The notes beneath the pieces were generated by a model that saw only the letters and a list, made by a program, of their open reading frames with translations, was not told the DNA's origin and did no database searches. From NCBI RefSeq assembly GCF_002100145.1, contig NZ_JXQD01000005.1:62001-126000 (forward strand): a stretch of DNA of 64,000 nt, in the 5' to 3' direction. Positions 8,349-17,482 of this stretch are shown one piece after another. Position 1 is the stretch's first letter. Every line of letters begins with the position of its first letter. The translations under genes and the position numbers were made by a program. This stretch comes from Vibrio sp. qd031. Its GTDB lineage: Bacteria > Pseudomonadota > Gammaproteobacteria > Enterobacterales > Vibrionaceae.

Positions 8349-10433
8349 TTAGGCGTTAGTGTAGTTTTCTCTTCTTGGCATCCAACGCTCGATGATTTTG
8401 TCGCATTGTGGGCGGTGGTGCGTGTGGAGTTGTTGGGCGAGCCTTTGGACTAAAGGGATCAGTGCTTGGTCTCTCATGAGATCGGCGATTTTTAGGTCGG
8501 CAATGCCGGTTTGTTTGGTGCCTAGTAGTTCGCCAGGGCCGCGGATCTCTAAATCTTTTTGTGCGATCACAAACCCGTCGTTGCTTTCACGAAGTACCCC
8601 TAAGCGCTTTTGAGCGGTTTTGGACAGTGGCGGATGATAGAGCAGTACGCAGTGGCTCGCGACTTTTCCTCGCCCTACGCGGCCACGTAATTGGTGAAGC
8701 TGAGCAAGGCCTAAACGTTCAGGGTTTTCAATCACCATTAGACTGGCGTTAGGCACATCCACGCCGACTTCTATCACGGTGGTTGCGACCAAAAGATGCA
8801 GCTGGTTATCTTTAAACTGCTGCATGATCGCTTGCTTCTCTTTGGGCTTCATCCGGCCATGAACCAGTCCAATGTTAAGCTCGGGAAGAAGTAGCTTCAA
8901 CTCTTCGGCGGTTATTTCGGCCGCTTGTGCTTCCAATACTTCCGATTCATCAATCAATGTGCACACCCAATAAGCTTGCTTGCCTTCACTTAGGCATGCA
9001 TTGCGGATGCGCTCGATAATGTCGCGTCTTTTGGAGTCGGGGATCACCACGGTTTGGATGGGTGTTCTACCCGGTGGCAGTTCATCAATGACGGACGTTT
9101 CTAAGTCAGCGTAAGCGGTCATGGCGAGCGTTCTTGGAATCGGTGTCGCGGTCATGATCAGCTGGTGCGGGTAGACGCCTTGCTGGTGGCCTTTATTTCT
9201 TAGCTCTAAACGTTGATGAACGCCAAATCGGTGCTGTTCATCAATGATCACCAGCGCCAGTTTTTCAAAGCTAACCGCCTCTTGGAAGATCGCATGGGTG
9301 CCCACCACCATTTTGGCTTCGCCACTGGCAACACGCTCTATTTGCAGCTGTTTGGCTTTACCCGTCACTTTACCCGCTAGCCATGCAACTTGGACACCAA
9401 GTGGTGATAACCATTGTTCAAAGTTGAGCGCGTGCTGCTCTGCAAGCAGTTCTGTTGGGGCCATTAATGCTACTTGATAGCCTTGCTCGATAGCATTGAG
9501 CGCACTTAATGCAGCGACTAAGGTTTTTCCCGAGCCAACGTCACCTTGTACCAACCTCATCATTGGGTGTGATTGTCTTAGGTCGCTTTCTATCTCACTG
9601 ACGACTCGGCTTTGTGCGTTGGTGGGTGAAAAAGGCAAATTGGCGAGCAGTTGCGGCTTTAATGACGTTGATGTGGCAATAGGCCATGCAGCATGCTGAT
9701 GTCCTTGTGCTTTAACAAGTAACATAGACAGGTTCTGCGCCAGTAACTCTTCGATGATCAATCGCAATTGAGCAGGGTGTTGTCCTTTTTCAAACAGCGC
9801 CAGATTGGTGTCGGGTGGCGGTCTGTGAAGGGTATGCAGGGCCTGCTTAATGCTTATCTGCTGTGGATATAGGTTGTCTGGCAATAGGTCCTGAACCGCC
9901 ATTGAATCGAGCAGTGACAGCGCTTGTTCGGTAATAGCACGTAAAGTGAGTTGCTTAAGTCCATCTGTAGTGGGATAGACTGGAGTCAATGAACTCTCGA
10001 TTTTAGTGGTTGGCGCTTGGCTGTCTGCCTGAAAGCTAAACTCGGGGTGAACAATCTCAAACCCATATTGTCCACGTTTGATTTCGCCATAGGCGTGCAC
10101 CCAACGCCCTTCACTAAATTGGTTTTTCATTCCTGCAGTGAAGTTGAAAAAGCGCAAGGTTACACTACCAAAGCCATCGCTGATCTTAACGGTTAACATC
10201 TTTCGGCGTGCAAAAACGGTGTCTACGGCTTTTACCTCACCCAGCACCGCACACCACAATCCCGCATGAAGCGCACGAACAGGGTAAACAGTGGTGCGAT
10301 CTTCATAACGATGGGGTAAGTGAAACAGTGCGTCTTGGCAGGTCACAATATCTATTTTTGCCAGTTTCTCGGCAACTTTGGCCCCAACGCCTTTTAGCTC
10401 AGTAATGGGAATGCTCGACAGTAATTGTGACAC
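8349..10433 (-). CDS. recG: ATP-dependent DNA helicase RecG
   Basis: Branch-migrating helicase that regresses stalled replication forks and processes Holliday junctions. The N-terminal wedge/OB-fold domain occupies about residues 1-250. The helicase core follows: Walker A 'GDVGSGKTLVA' near residue 297, Walker B-type box 'DEQHRFGVHQR' near residue 397, 'TATPIPRT' (motif III), then 'VHGRMKPKEK', 'ATTVIEVGVDVPNA' and 'QLRGRVGRG' in the second RecA fold. The 694 residues match E. coli RecG (693). Here it is a single gene, separated from spoT/trmH which often precede it elsewhere. Confidence 0.97.
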   Translation of the reverse strand: MSQLLSSIPITELKGVGAKVAEKLAKIDIVTCQDALFHLPHRYEDRTTVYPVRALHAGLWCAVLGEVKAVDTVFARRKMLTVKISDGFGSVTLRFFNFTAGMKNQFSEGRWVHAYGEIKRGQYGFEIVHPEFSFQADSQAPTTKIESSLTPVYPTTDGLKQLTLRAITEQALSLLDSMAVQDLLPDNLYPQQISIKQALHTLHRPPPDTNLALFEKGQHPAQLRLIIEELLAQNLSMLLVKAQGHQHAAWPIATSTSLKPQLLANLPFSPTNAQSRVVSEIESDLRQSHPMMRLVQGDVGSGKTLVAALSALNAIEQGYQVALMAPTELLAEQHALNFEQWLSPLGVQVAWLAGKVTGKAKQLQIERVASGEAKMVVGTHAIFQEAVSFEKLALVIIDEQHRFGVHQRLELRNKGHQQGVYPHQLIMTATPIPRTLAMTAYADLETSVIDELPPGRTPIQTVVIPDSKRRDIIERIRNACLSEGKQAYWVCTLIDESEVLEAQAAEITAEELKLLLPELNIGLVHGRMKPKEKQAIMQQFKDNQLHLLVATTVIEVGVDVPNASLMVIENPERLGLAQLHQLRGRVGRGKVASHCVLLYHPPLSKTAQKRLGVLRESNDGFVIAQKDLEIRGPGELLGTKQTGIADLKIADLMRDQALIPLVQRLAQQLHTHHRPQCDKIIERWMPRRENYTNA

Positions 10434-10537
10434 TCAGTCTCCTTGCAGTGCATGCATAAACACTTTTAAAAACGCGTTGTTAGTATAAACCTGTGAAAGG
10501 TGTGTTGAAAATGGTGCTCTCGGCATAGAGGGCGTAT

Positions 10538-11260
10538 TTAGTCGCAAGTCTTAACTCTGTCGACTAACTTCATTGACCCTGGCAGTAGCATTGAGTGGTA
10601 TTTTGCATCAACCAATTGGTAATCCATGCTAGGTGCAAACCACATCGTAACCTCGTCGGCCCCTTTTTGCTTAATGGGAATAACTTGTAGCTCGCCCCAT
10701 TGCGAATAGCGTTTGGTCTGTTGCGGTTCGACACTATAACGGTAGTGCTCAAGCGTATCTGACGCTTGTCGAGTCAATTGAAATTGTTCAACACCTTGCA
10801 ATAACATGTAGCGAAGTTGCGCCGAAATGGTGTCAACGTCCAGGATAGGTCTGTCAGGATTGGTAAACTGCATATGCTGTTGATTCACTAGCATCACCGA
10901 TTGATGACCGCCTTCAGCAATGTCGACGGTCATTTCACGGTTTTTGAATCCAGAGACATCCTGAGTAAACTCCGTGGTGACAAAGCCTTTTTGGTCATTC
11001 CAGACAAACTTAGCGTGCTGCTCAAAACGTGTGCCTATACCGAGTATTCCAGCGTAGCTGCTAGAGGATATTGCCCCTCCGCTCTCGCTCCACACCTCTT
11101 TACGAATTAACCAGCCGGTTTTTATGCCCGCAAAATAGACATGATACTTTAGCGTGTTCTCGCAGCTGAATGTTGAATTAGGAAATGCTATGGATTGCTG
11201 AGCAAGCACCAAACGAGACACTAAGATCAAACATGCAGCAGCAATGTATAGGGTCTTCAT
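10538..11260 (-). CDS. DUF3108-type periplasmic protein
   Basis: A 240-residue protein with an N-terminal signal peptide (MKTLYIAAACLILVSRLVLA, cleavage probably after 'VLA') and a mature part with the family pattern 'LKYHVYFAGIKTGWL' near residue 40 and 'VTMWFAPSMDYQLVDAKY' near residue 205, where a processed C-terminal strand region lies. DUF3108 proteins are beta-rich envelope proteins of unknown function. It is on the same strand as recG, 104 bases upstream of it, with room for a separate recG promoter. Function cannot be assigned. Confidence 0.75.
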   Translation of the reverse strand: MKTLYIAAACLILVSRLVLAQQSIAFPNSTFSCENTLKYHVYFAGIKTGWLIRKEVWSESGGAISSSSYAGILGIGTRFEQHAKFVWNDQKGFVTTEFTQDVSGFKNREMTVDIAEGGHQSVMLVNQQHMQFTNPDRPILDVDTISAQLRYMLLQGVEQFQLTRQASDTLEHYRYSVEPQQTKRYSQWGELQVIPIKQKGADEVTMWFAPSMDYQLVDAKYHSMLLPGSMKLVDRVKTCD

Positions 11261-11393
11261 CGGTTATCACTCAAGGCCAAAATATCAATAGAGTCGTTAT
11301 TTTGCCCGTATCGACGCGGCTTTACAATTTGCGAGGCGCTCTAAGTGCATAAATAGGCAACGATACTGTCCGTCTTCAGGTTAAGAATGCGCC

Positions 11394-12344
11394 TTATCGA
11401 TACTCAATAAAGTGATACGCAACAGTATTGACCCATTGTTCAATACTTTGAATTTGATGATCGGGCAGTAAACTGCATCGATACTGCTCAATGATTTGCG
11501 GGACGTGGCTAAATAGATCATCGAGGTAGTGGGTTGCTGTCACTTCGCTTAGTCCTATAGCACAGCCAAAATCGATGAAGTCTCGGCCTGTATAAACGCC
11601 GTGCTGTGCAAACCCAGGGCAAGCATTCTGATTACCTTCTTCAAATTGACGCAGTGGCAATGCCATGGACGGCTCCATAATAAATGGATAGGCAGACACG
11701 GCGACATAGTCGTACACCGGTGCCAGTCTCATATGTCCACAATCATCATAAATGATGGCAAAATTTCGCAGGTGTAGATCACAATTCCCCAGTAGATAGG
11801 CAGCGATCACTCGTTTATAAAACTCATCTTCCAATACTGGGTTAGCAACTAAATGCTGTTTCAAAAAGTGGTATACCCGCTCGTAGCTAATGTATGAATG
11901 CTCGGTGTTGGGGTCGGTCTCACCGTATTTACAGGTGGCATTCATTGCGGCATCGAGTTGCTCTTGGTGGATAGGATTGCCATCATTGTCGCGATCAAAG
12001 CGCTTTATAACAAAGGCTCGTTCAATGGGACTATCTCTTTCTGGGATAAAATTTGCGAGCCAACAGTTAGGAACATCAAACCCCAGTTCCTGCATAATAG
12101 TCATGGTCGTGAATTCATTTTCAGCTAGGTAAGGGAGCTCGCGGGTAGAGGGTTTTACAATGCAGTCGCAACTCTCTGCCGAGTGATGATCCAGAGCCAG
12201 CTCCATCGTCAACTTGGGCTGAGCCCCAGAAATGCACTGCCCTCGATAGTGTAAGGTTAATTCGTGTTCAAACTGTCTCGCACTAAAAGGTAAAAACTGC
12301 CCAATGCTATGCTCATAACGTTGATAAGAAAAATGTTGTTTCAT
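11394..12344 (-). CDS. HipT-like serine/threonine kinase toxin (HipA C-terminal fold)
   Basis: A 316-residue HipA-family kinase without the N-terminal subdomain, which is encoded by the preceding gene. The Gly-rich loop reads 'GQCISGAQPKL' (residues 35-45), the ATP-site lysine is in 'IVKPS' (K64), the catalytic segment is 'GNCDLHLRNF' (D189, H191, N194) and the metal-binding aspartate is in 'APVYDY' (D212). All core residues are present, so it is likely active. In the HipBST system HipT has an S-x-S phosphorylation pair in this loop; here it is C-x-S, so the first serine is lost. The ATG overlaps the hipS stop (ATGA), implying co-translation. HipA/HipT kinases phosphorylate aminoacyl-tRNA synthetases and stop growth; the target here is unknown. 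Confidence 0.85.
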   Translation of the reverse strand: MKQHFSYQRYEHSIGQFLPFSARQFEHELTLHYRGQCISGAQPKLTMELALDHHSAESCDCIVKPSTRELPYLAENEFTTMTIMQELGFDVPNCWLANFIPERDSPIERAFVIKRFDRDNDGNPIHQEQLDAAMNATCKYGETDPNTEHSYISYERVYHFLKQHLVANPVLEDEFYKRVIAAYLLGNCDLHLRNFAIIYDDCGHMRLAPVYDYVAVSAYPFIMEPSMALPLRQFEEGNQNACPGFAQHGVYTGRDFIDFGCAIGLSEVTATHYLDDLFSHVPQIIEQYRCSLLPDHQIQSIEQWVNTVAYHFIEYR

Positions 12345-12652
12345 CTCTGTCCCCTTGTGATCTTTACTGCGCCAATCAAGTCATCTCCGTTGTTTATGAG
12401 CAGCGTGAAAAGGTCGTCATGGGCAATTCGCTGTGAACGACACATTTTATTTTTGAGCCAGCCTTCGGCGACGAGACTGGCAAAATATGGGTGTAAATGG
12501 GGGAGAGTGTAGGGCGACTCGCTAACAGGTAAGCTCAATGACAGCGGTTGCCCATGATAGTTCTGCTGATATTGAAACGAGTATGCGTGGGCCTCTTTAT
12601 GCAGAGAGCCCACGAATTCCCCGTAAAGGAATACTTGTGCTGTTGTAGTCAT
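12341..12652 (-). CDS. HipS-like antitoxin partner (HipA N-terminal subdomain protein)
   Basis: A 103-residue protein matching the N-terminal 'couple_hipA' subdomain: 'AQVFLYGEFVGSLHK' at the start, 'QPLSLSLPVSESPYT' near residue 40, 'FASLVAEGWL' near residue 62 and 'LFTLLINNGDDLIGAVKI' near residue 85. In the three-gene HipBST system this separate subdomain (HipS) is the antitoxin. ATG 12652 follows GTGAGGATACAA; a GTG at 12664 is also in frame. No HTH protein (HipB) is encoded upstream on this strand. Length equals that of characterised HipS (about 103 residues). Confidence 0.82.
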   Translation of the reverse strand: MTTTAQVFLYGEFVGSLHKEAHAYSFQYQQNYHGQPLSLSLPVSESPYTLPHLHPYFASLVAEGWLKNKMCRSQRIAHDDLFTLLINNGDDLIGAVKITRGQR

Positions 12653-13154
12653 TTGTATCCTCACGCTCTAGCCAACGCGTTGTTAGCGTTGAATCTTTTG
12701 ACGAAATTTGTCTTGGAATTATTTTTTGTGGAGCCTGTTTTCCCAAGTACGAGAATAAGCTTAGAGAAGTTATTTAAAAAAACAGCTCAAATGTTATCAG
12801 TTTGTTGGTTATTTGCGCTATTTGCTCGGTTTTTGCGAGATATGCCGCAAAATATCGCGATTTAATTAGAGTGAAGTTTCAATAAATACGCCGAATTTTG
12901 TGATCTACATTCAAATTAGAGCTTGCTAATGGAGGGTTGGAGGGGGTACAAAAGGTGATTTTCATCAAGTTTTGCTTTTCCGCGAAGCGCTCGGTTTCAT
13001 CGAGTAGCAATAGGGTATTTTTAATTGTGGCGGAAAATGGTTTTATTTTGAGAAAATCAAACAAGGTGACGAAGATTCGTTAGAGGTTTCAATCTGGGTT
13101 GTTCAACGAAACGGTTTTCACGGAAGGAAAACCGTAGCATTGAATCAATCGAAT
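12653..13154. other. 502-bp stretch without a recognisable gene, upstream of hipS
   Basis: I read both strands for a small HTH gene (hipB) and found none. A 61-codon frame at 12879-13064 (minus) shows no family features. An imperfect inverted repeat GCGAGATAT...ATATCGCG lies near 12834-12859 and could be an operator for the hipST pair. AT-rich tracts near 12720-12800 could hold a promoter. Otherwise nothing is seen. Confidence 0.5.
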
Positions 13155-13640
13155 TTACTTGTCGGTAAATAACGTTTCGTATTTCACGAATTCCGTCGTG
13201 GTATCACCAAAGTACAGCGTGCCATCCAGCTCTGTGGCTACGCGCAATAGGTAATCTTTAGAGGACGGAGGAGGAAGCGTCGCAACCCAGCTTCTATTTT
13301 CGGTGTCGTTTGCCACCATGTCGATGGGTTGGCCTTGTTCACTTTCGTTCGCCACGACTGACACAATCACACCTTCCAGTGCGTGTTTAGAGGTCATGCT
13401 GATTTCCCAGCCTTGTTGGCTAAGAGACTCAGAACGAAATTTGATTTTAAATTCACCGTTTTCCATATCACACAGACCACTGGTGTAACGGCAGTTGGAC
13501 TTACTAATAAGCTTGTAGCTTTCCCCTTTTTTGGCTGCGTGCGGTTTTTCGGATACCGCGAGATCGACACCAAAATAGGCGATAACAGCAAGAACGGGCG
13601 TAATAACTACAGCAAGAATAAAGTGTTTATTTTTAAACAT
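13155..13640 (-). CDS. Small membrane-anchored periplasmic protein of unknown function
   Basis: A 161-residue protein with an N-terminal TM anchor (about residues 7-28, 'FILAVVITPVLAVIAYFGVDL'-type). A mainly beta periplasmic domain follows, containing two close cysteines in 'NCRYTSGLCDMENGEFKIKF' (about residues 49-68) that could form a disulfide. The pattern 'SLSQQGWEISMTSKHALEGV..SVVANESEQG' resembles an immunoglobulin-like/FixH-like fold by eye, but I do not recognise the family with certainty. It is monocistronic, on the same strand as the symporter downstream. Real-gene status rests on length, signal anchor and composition. Confidence 0.65.
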   Translation of the reverse strand: MFKNKHFILAVVITPVLAVIAYFGVDLAVSEKPHAAKKGESYKLISKSNCRYTSGLCDMENGEFKIKFRSESLSQQGWEISMTSKHALEGVIVSVVANESEQGQPIDMVANDTENRSWVATLPPPSSKDYLLRVATELDGTLYFGDTTTEFVKYETLFTDK

Positions 13641-13745
13641 ACAACTGACTTTTTATTATGGATAATAACAACTTAGAACAGTTTTTAACCGCAGCAAAAT
13701 GCAAAGTCTAAAACTGTGGCGTAGGTAGAAAGGTTGGTAAAAAGA

Positions 13746-13769
13746 AAGCCCTATCTTGCGATAGGGCTT
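13746..13769 (-). terminator. Intrinsic terminator of the symporter operon
   Basis: Stem AAGCCCTATC/GATAGGGCTT with loop TTGC; on the minus strand it is followed by T-rich sequence (plus-strand A tract at 13737-13747). It lies 10 bases past the stop of the symporter gene. Confidence 0.85.
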
Positions 13770-13779
13770 AGACAAGTGA

Positions 13780-15507
13780 TTAGTGGTCGATTGCGTCGCC
13801 AGCACCTGCAGGAACACGTACGTGCTCTACAAGGTCTTTCACTTCTTGTGGTGTTTCATCGGTTACTTTCGATACTAGGAAAGCAACAATGAAGTTAAAC
13901 ACGGCACCAATTGCACCAAATGCATTTGGCTCAATGCCTAGGAACCAGTTTGTACCCCAGCTTTCTAGGTATTTCCAATCAGCAATAAATAGAATGCCTT
14001 TGTGTTGGAATACGTAGAACAGAGTAATACTGATACCCGCGATCATACCTGCGATCGCACCTTCTTTGTTTATGTTCTTACTGAAGATACCCATCATCAA
14101 TACAGGGAAGATGGAGGAAGCGGCTAGACCAAAGGCCAGTGCTACCGTACCTGCTGCAAATCCTGGCGGGTTAAGCCCTAGATAACCTGCAACCGCAATG
14201 GCGACGGCCATTGAAATCCGTGAGGCGAGCAGCTCTTTCTTCTCCGATATGTTGGGATTGATGACCCCTTTTATCAAGTCATGGGATATTGCGGAGGATA
14301 TGGCCAACAATAAACCTGCCGCTGTGGACAGTGCCGCAGCAAGACCACCGGCAGCAACCAATGCAATTACCCAGTTTGGTAACTTAGCGATTTCTGGGTT
14401 AGCCAATACCATGATGTCATTATCCACTTTAAGCTCGTTTGTCGCCGCGCTAGAAGTGTAGTTAATGTTGCCATCACCGTTTTTATCATCAAAGCCAAGT
14501 AGGCCAGTTTTTTCCCAATTTTTAAACCAGTCAGGACGCTCGTCATAAACAAGGTGCTGGCCAGGTGCTGGGTTTACCGTATCCATTAGGTTCAAACGAG
14601 CCATCGCAGCTACTGCAGGAGCGGTAGTGTATAGGATCGCGATGAACACAAGTGCCCAACCTGCCGAGGTACGTGCATCACGCACTTTTGGCACAGTAAA
14701 GAAACGAATGATTACGTGAGGAAGACCCGCAGTACCAATCATGAGTGACATGGTGTACACAAACATATTGAGTGTGTCACCGCGCACATGAGTGGTGTAT
14801 TCGGTAAACCCGAGTTCGGTCACCACTTGGTCGAGCCTGTCGAGTAAGTAGACATCGGTGCCAACCATGGTACTACCCAGACCAATCTGAGGAAGCGCGT
14901 GGCCAGTTAATTGCAAAGAAATGAATATTGCTGGAATAGTGTAAGCTAAAATGAGTACGCAATATTGTGCAATCTGTGTATAGGTAATGCCTTTCATGCC
15001 GCCCATAACCGCGTACATAAATACAATACACATACCGATTAGTAGGCCTGTGTCGTAGTCCACTTCCAAGAAGCGACCAAAGGCAACACCTACCCCTTTC
15101 ATCTGACCGATAACGTAAGTGACCGACGCAATGATCAAACAGATAACCGCTACGATACGGGCTGTTTTAGAGTAGAAACGCTCGCCGACGAACTCTGGTA
15201 CGGTGAATTTACCAAATTTACGCAAGTAAGGTGCGAGGAGAAGTGCAAGCAGTACATAACCACCTGTCCAACCCATTAAGAACACCGAGCCACCGTAGCC
15301 CATAAAGGCAATGAGGCCGGCCATCGAAATGAACGATGCAGCAGACATCCAGTCAGCCGCGGTTGCCATGCCGTTTGCGATAGGGTGAATACCACCGCCC
15401 GCAACATAGAACTCTTTAGTTGATCCAGCACGAGCCCAGATCGCAATGCCGATATACAGTGCAAAGGTTGCACCGACGACTAAGTAAGTAATGGTTTTAA
15501 GATCCAT
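13780..15507 (-). CDS. Sodium:solute symporter, acetate-type (ActP-like)
   Basis: A 575-residue SSS-family inner-membrane symporter with about 13 TM helices. It starts in the family fashion with a helix followed by 'YVAGGGIHPIANGMATAADWMSAASFISMAG' (about residues 34-64), whose A/SADW segment is typical. An extra soluble insertion around residues 310-370 is rich in Asp/Asn ('DDKNGDGNINYT', EF-hand-like). It pairs with the small DUF4212 protein just upstream; this pair is known in Vibrio and relatives for acetate or propionate uptake next to acetyl-CoA synthetase control. Monocarboxylate/Na+ symport is the likely role. The substrate is inferred from context with the response regulator at 16145. 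Confidence 0.88.
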   Translation of the reverse strand: MDLKTITYLVVGATFALYIGIAIWARAGSTKEFYVAGGGIHPIANGMATAADWMSAASFISMAGLIAFMGYGGSVFLMGWTGGYVLLALLLAPYLRKFGKFTVPEFVGERFYSKTARIVAVICLIIASVTYVIGQMKGVGVAFGRFLEVDYDTGLLIGMCIVFMYAVMGGMKGITYTQIAQYCVLILAYTIPAIFISLQLTGHALPQIGLGSTMVGTDVYLLDRLDQVVTELGFTEYTTHVRGDTLNMFVYTMSLMIGTAGLPHVIIRFFTVPKVRDARTSAGWALVFIAILYTTAPAVAAMARLNLMDTVNPAPGQHLVYDERPDWFKNWEKTGLLGFDDKNGDGNINYTSSAATNELKVDNDIMVLANPEIAKLPNWVIALVAAGGLAAALSTAAGLLLAISSAISHDLIKGVINPNISEKKELLASRISMAVAIAVAGYLGLNPPGFAAGTVALAFGLAASSIFPVLMMGIFSKNINKEGAIAGMIAGISITLFYVFQHKGILFIADWKYLESWGTNWFLGIEPNAFGAIGAVFNFIVAFLVSKVTDETPQEVKDLVEHVRVPAGAGDAIDH

Positions 15508-15519
15508 CTTCAGCAGCCC

Positions 15520-15783
15520 CTATTCTTCAACGCCAAATTCGCGGTCGATTTGTCGCATCTTCCACGCATAGTAAAAAATAATGGCCAAGAAGGTATAAAT
15601 TGAACCTTGTTGAGCGAACCAGAAGCCAAGCTTGTAGCCTCCGATCTGTATATTGTTTAGTGCATCAACAAATAAGATGCCACAGCCAAACGAGACCACA
15701 AACCAGACAATCATTAAGCTAATCATCAGTTTCACGTTTTTGTCCCAGTAGGCTTTGGCTTTAGCTTCGTCTTTAAACGCCAT
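15520..15783 (-). CDS. DUF4212 small membrane subunit of the symporter
   Basis: An 87-residue protein with two TM helices (about residues 18-38 and 55-73) and 'AYWDKNVKLMISLMIVWF', the DUF4212 signature, near the N terminus; the C terminus ends 'REFGVEE'. DUF4212 proteins almost always precede an SSS symporter, as here, with 12 bases between the genes, and are assumed to be an accessory subunit. ATG 15783 follows AAGGAGACGGC, a strong Shine-Dalgarno. Confidence 0.9.
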   Translation of the reverse strand: MAFKDEAKAKAYWDKNVKLMISLMIVWFVVSFGCGILFVDALNNIQIGGYKLGFWFAQQGSIYTFLAIIFYYAWKMRQIDREFGVEE

Positions 15784-16144
15784 TGCCGTCTCCTTACGGT
15801 ATTGTTATCGGTCACTCGCGCAGCTTAGTGCAACGCTTGTTGAGTGTTAATGAAATGTTGCATCATTTACATTAGCAATCCTTTAACAAGAGTTCTTTTC
15901 AACTTTAGTCGCGCGATAAAAGTCGAAGAATGTCTAATAATTAGCAAGTTTTGTGAGCTAGGGACGGGTATGAGCGTGTTGTGATAATGTTAACTTAGAC
16001 GTAAGTAGTAGAGTTTGTGCTTACAACACAAAAATAATGTACAGCGATGGGAGACTTTAGTCGGGCAACAAAGGGACATTTGAAGCTGTCATCATCAAAT
16101 ATCCCGATTGTGTTTGCAAAAAAAACGCAGTAAGAAGGAGATGT
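15784..16144. promoter_or_regulatory. 361-bp intergenic region upstream of the DUF4212/symporter operon
   Basis: Holds the presumed promoter of the symporter operon. A TGTGATAATGTTAACT element near 15981 (plus strand) has one good CRP half-site and a weak second half. I see no hairpin that would clearly end the response-regulator transcript. No gene is apparent. Confidence 0.45.
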
Positions 16145-16780
16145 CTAACTTTCAGGTTGCATCTGTTGCAGCATAATCACCGCTTGGGTGCGGTTCTTAA
16201 CCCCTAGCTTGCGGAAAATTGCTGTCATGTGCGCCTTAATGGTTGCTTCCGATACATTGAGCTCATAGGCGATCTGCTTGTTGAGCAATCCGTCATTGAG
16301 CATACCCAGAACCTTATACTGCTGCGGTGTTAAGGTGGCAATTTTGGTCGCTAGATCATCAGAAGCGGCTTTGTTAGTGATCAACTCTGCTGGGAAGTAG
16401 GGATCGCCATTGAGCACTTGCTTAAGTGCATCGGTGAGCGTTCGCATATCGCTCGACTTAGGAATAAAGCCAAATGCGCCATGCGTTTTAACCTGAGTGA
16501 CAATGCTGGCATCTTCGCTGGCCGACACCACCACAATAGGAATGTCTGGGTAGTCGGCTCGCATCTGGATCAGTCCAGACATGCCGTTTGCACCAGGCAT
16601 CTTAAGATCCAGCAACACCAAATCTGGCTCGTCTTGGGTCTCAAGCAGCTGCACTAATGACTCCAGAGAGTCCGCTTCAAGTAGGTTTGCGCCGCTAATG
16701 GCCATGTGCACAGCTTGAAATAACGCGTTGCGAAATAGCGGGTGATCATCGGCGATAACTATCGAGTAACTTGCATCCAT
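16145..16780 (-). CDS. LuxR/NarL-family response regulator, CrbR-like
   Basis: A 211-residue two-component regulator. The receiver domain has acidic residues 'ADDHP' (residues 10-14), the phospho-acceptor D58 in 'LVLLDLKMPGANG' and K in 'FIPKSS'. The C-terminal LuxR HTH (about residues 145-205) reads 'LTPQQYKVLGMLNDGLLNKQIAYELNVSEATIKAHM', a canonical GerE fold. It is on the same strand just upstream of the DUF4212/symporter pair, the arrangement expected for a CrbR/ErdR-type acetate-switch regulator. No histidine kinase is in the window. The CrbR identity is inference from context and length. Confidence 0.85.
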   Translation of the reverse strand: MDASYSIVIADDHPLFRNALFQAVHMAISGANLLEADSLESLVQLLETQDEPDLVLLDLKMPGANGMSGLIQMRADYPDIPIVVVSASEDASIVTQVKTHGAFGFIPKSSDMRTLTDALKQVLNGDPYFPAELITNKAASDDLATKIATLTPQQYKVLGMLNDGLLNKQIAYELNVSEATIKAHMTAIFRKLGVKNRTQAVIMLQQMQPES

Positions 16781-16937
16781 GACTATGTACTCTTATCCGT
16801 TAGAACTTATTGAAATGATTATGGTTCTGAATGGCGGATTGGACAATATTTGTACCCGAAAAGTCTGAGGGGGGTCACTATGGTTGTCGCTTTAATGCAG
16901 CTGGTTCTGTCACACGTCAATTACCAAGGGAAATTTG

Positions 16938-17246
16938 TTACTTGTTACCGCTGCTCTTCTTATCCTCAATGACGTATCCAAATGATAGGAAGTTCAACGT
17001 GGGCGTTAGGATCGCAGGTAAAATGGCATAAGCGAACACTCCTAAATTGAAGAGATCCGTGAGCATTAGACCACCGGCAACTGAGAGTGCAACATTCACG
17101 CAATTAGTTAATGTAGGGACTTCTAAGTTCGCGCCACACGCGGAATGAGTGATGTTGGTGCTGTAGAAGTGCGAAAAACGGTCTTTTCTTGAGATAGGTT
17201 TTTGGCATTTTGGACAAGATTTGATTAGGTGTTTGTTGTAGTTCAT
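16938..17246 (-). CDS. Small zinc-ribbon-like membrane protein of unknown function
   Basis: A 102-residue protein. The N terminus has a CPKC knuckle (residues 11-14) and a later single Cys in 'THSACGANL', suggesting an incomplete zinc ribbon. Two hydrophobic helices follow (about residues 51-66 and 68-88). Similar small 'CPxC + TM' proteins of unknown role are common in marine gammaproteobacteria. No clear Shine-Dalgarno precedes ATG 17246. It lies downstream of the peptide cluster on the same strand but is separated from it by 236 bases, so membership in that cluster is doubtful. Confidence 0.6.
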   Translation of the reverse strand: MNYNKHLIKSCPKCQKPISRKDRFSHFYSTNITHSACGANLEVPTLTNCVNVALSVAGGLMLTDLFNLGVFAYAILPAILTPTLNFLSFGYVIEDKKSSGNK

Positions 17247-17482
17247 ATCAATAACAACGCTAAATTTGGTTAGGTCAATTTAAAAGTGGATGAACAGATT
17301 TAATGCGATTGATTGTCTTCGTTGAGCTACTGCTTTTGATTGATTTACCTGAAAATATAGAAGGCCAATTAAACAGTTTGATTCTAAAACTTTCATGCAT
17401 CGTGAGCCCTTTAGGTACAACTGTTTTTAGTGATTTTTAAGCCGCTACTAAATTACAATATTAGGCTTGGCTACTTTTCTAT

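Noticed and set aside
9961..10000. GGAGTCAATGAACTCTC inside recG as a REP arm
   Set aside because: Only partial similarity to the palindrome, in a conserved coding region; no matching second arm.
12879..13064. 61-codon frame (minus) upstream of hipS as a possible HipB
   Set aside because: No helix-turn-helix pattern, no charged recognition helix, and it is followed by stops well before hipS.
16938..17246. Zn-ribbon-like membrane gene as part of the peptide cluster
   Set aside because: Separated by 236 bases, different composition and no coupling; I keep it as an independent gene.
17275..17400. 41-codon frame (minus) after the glycosyltransferase gene, with AAAGGG upstream
   Set aside because: Low-complexity Ser/Lys-rich product without leader motif or TM helix; AT-rich DNA gives such frames by chance.
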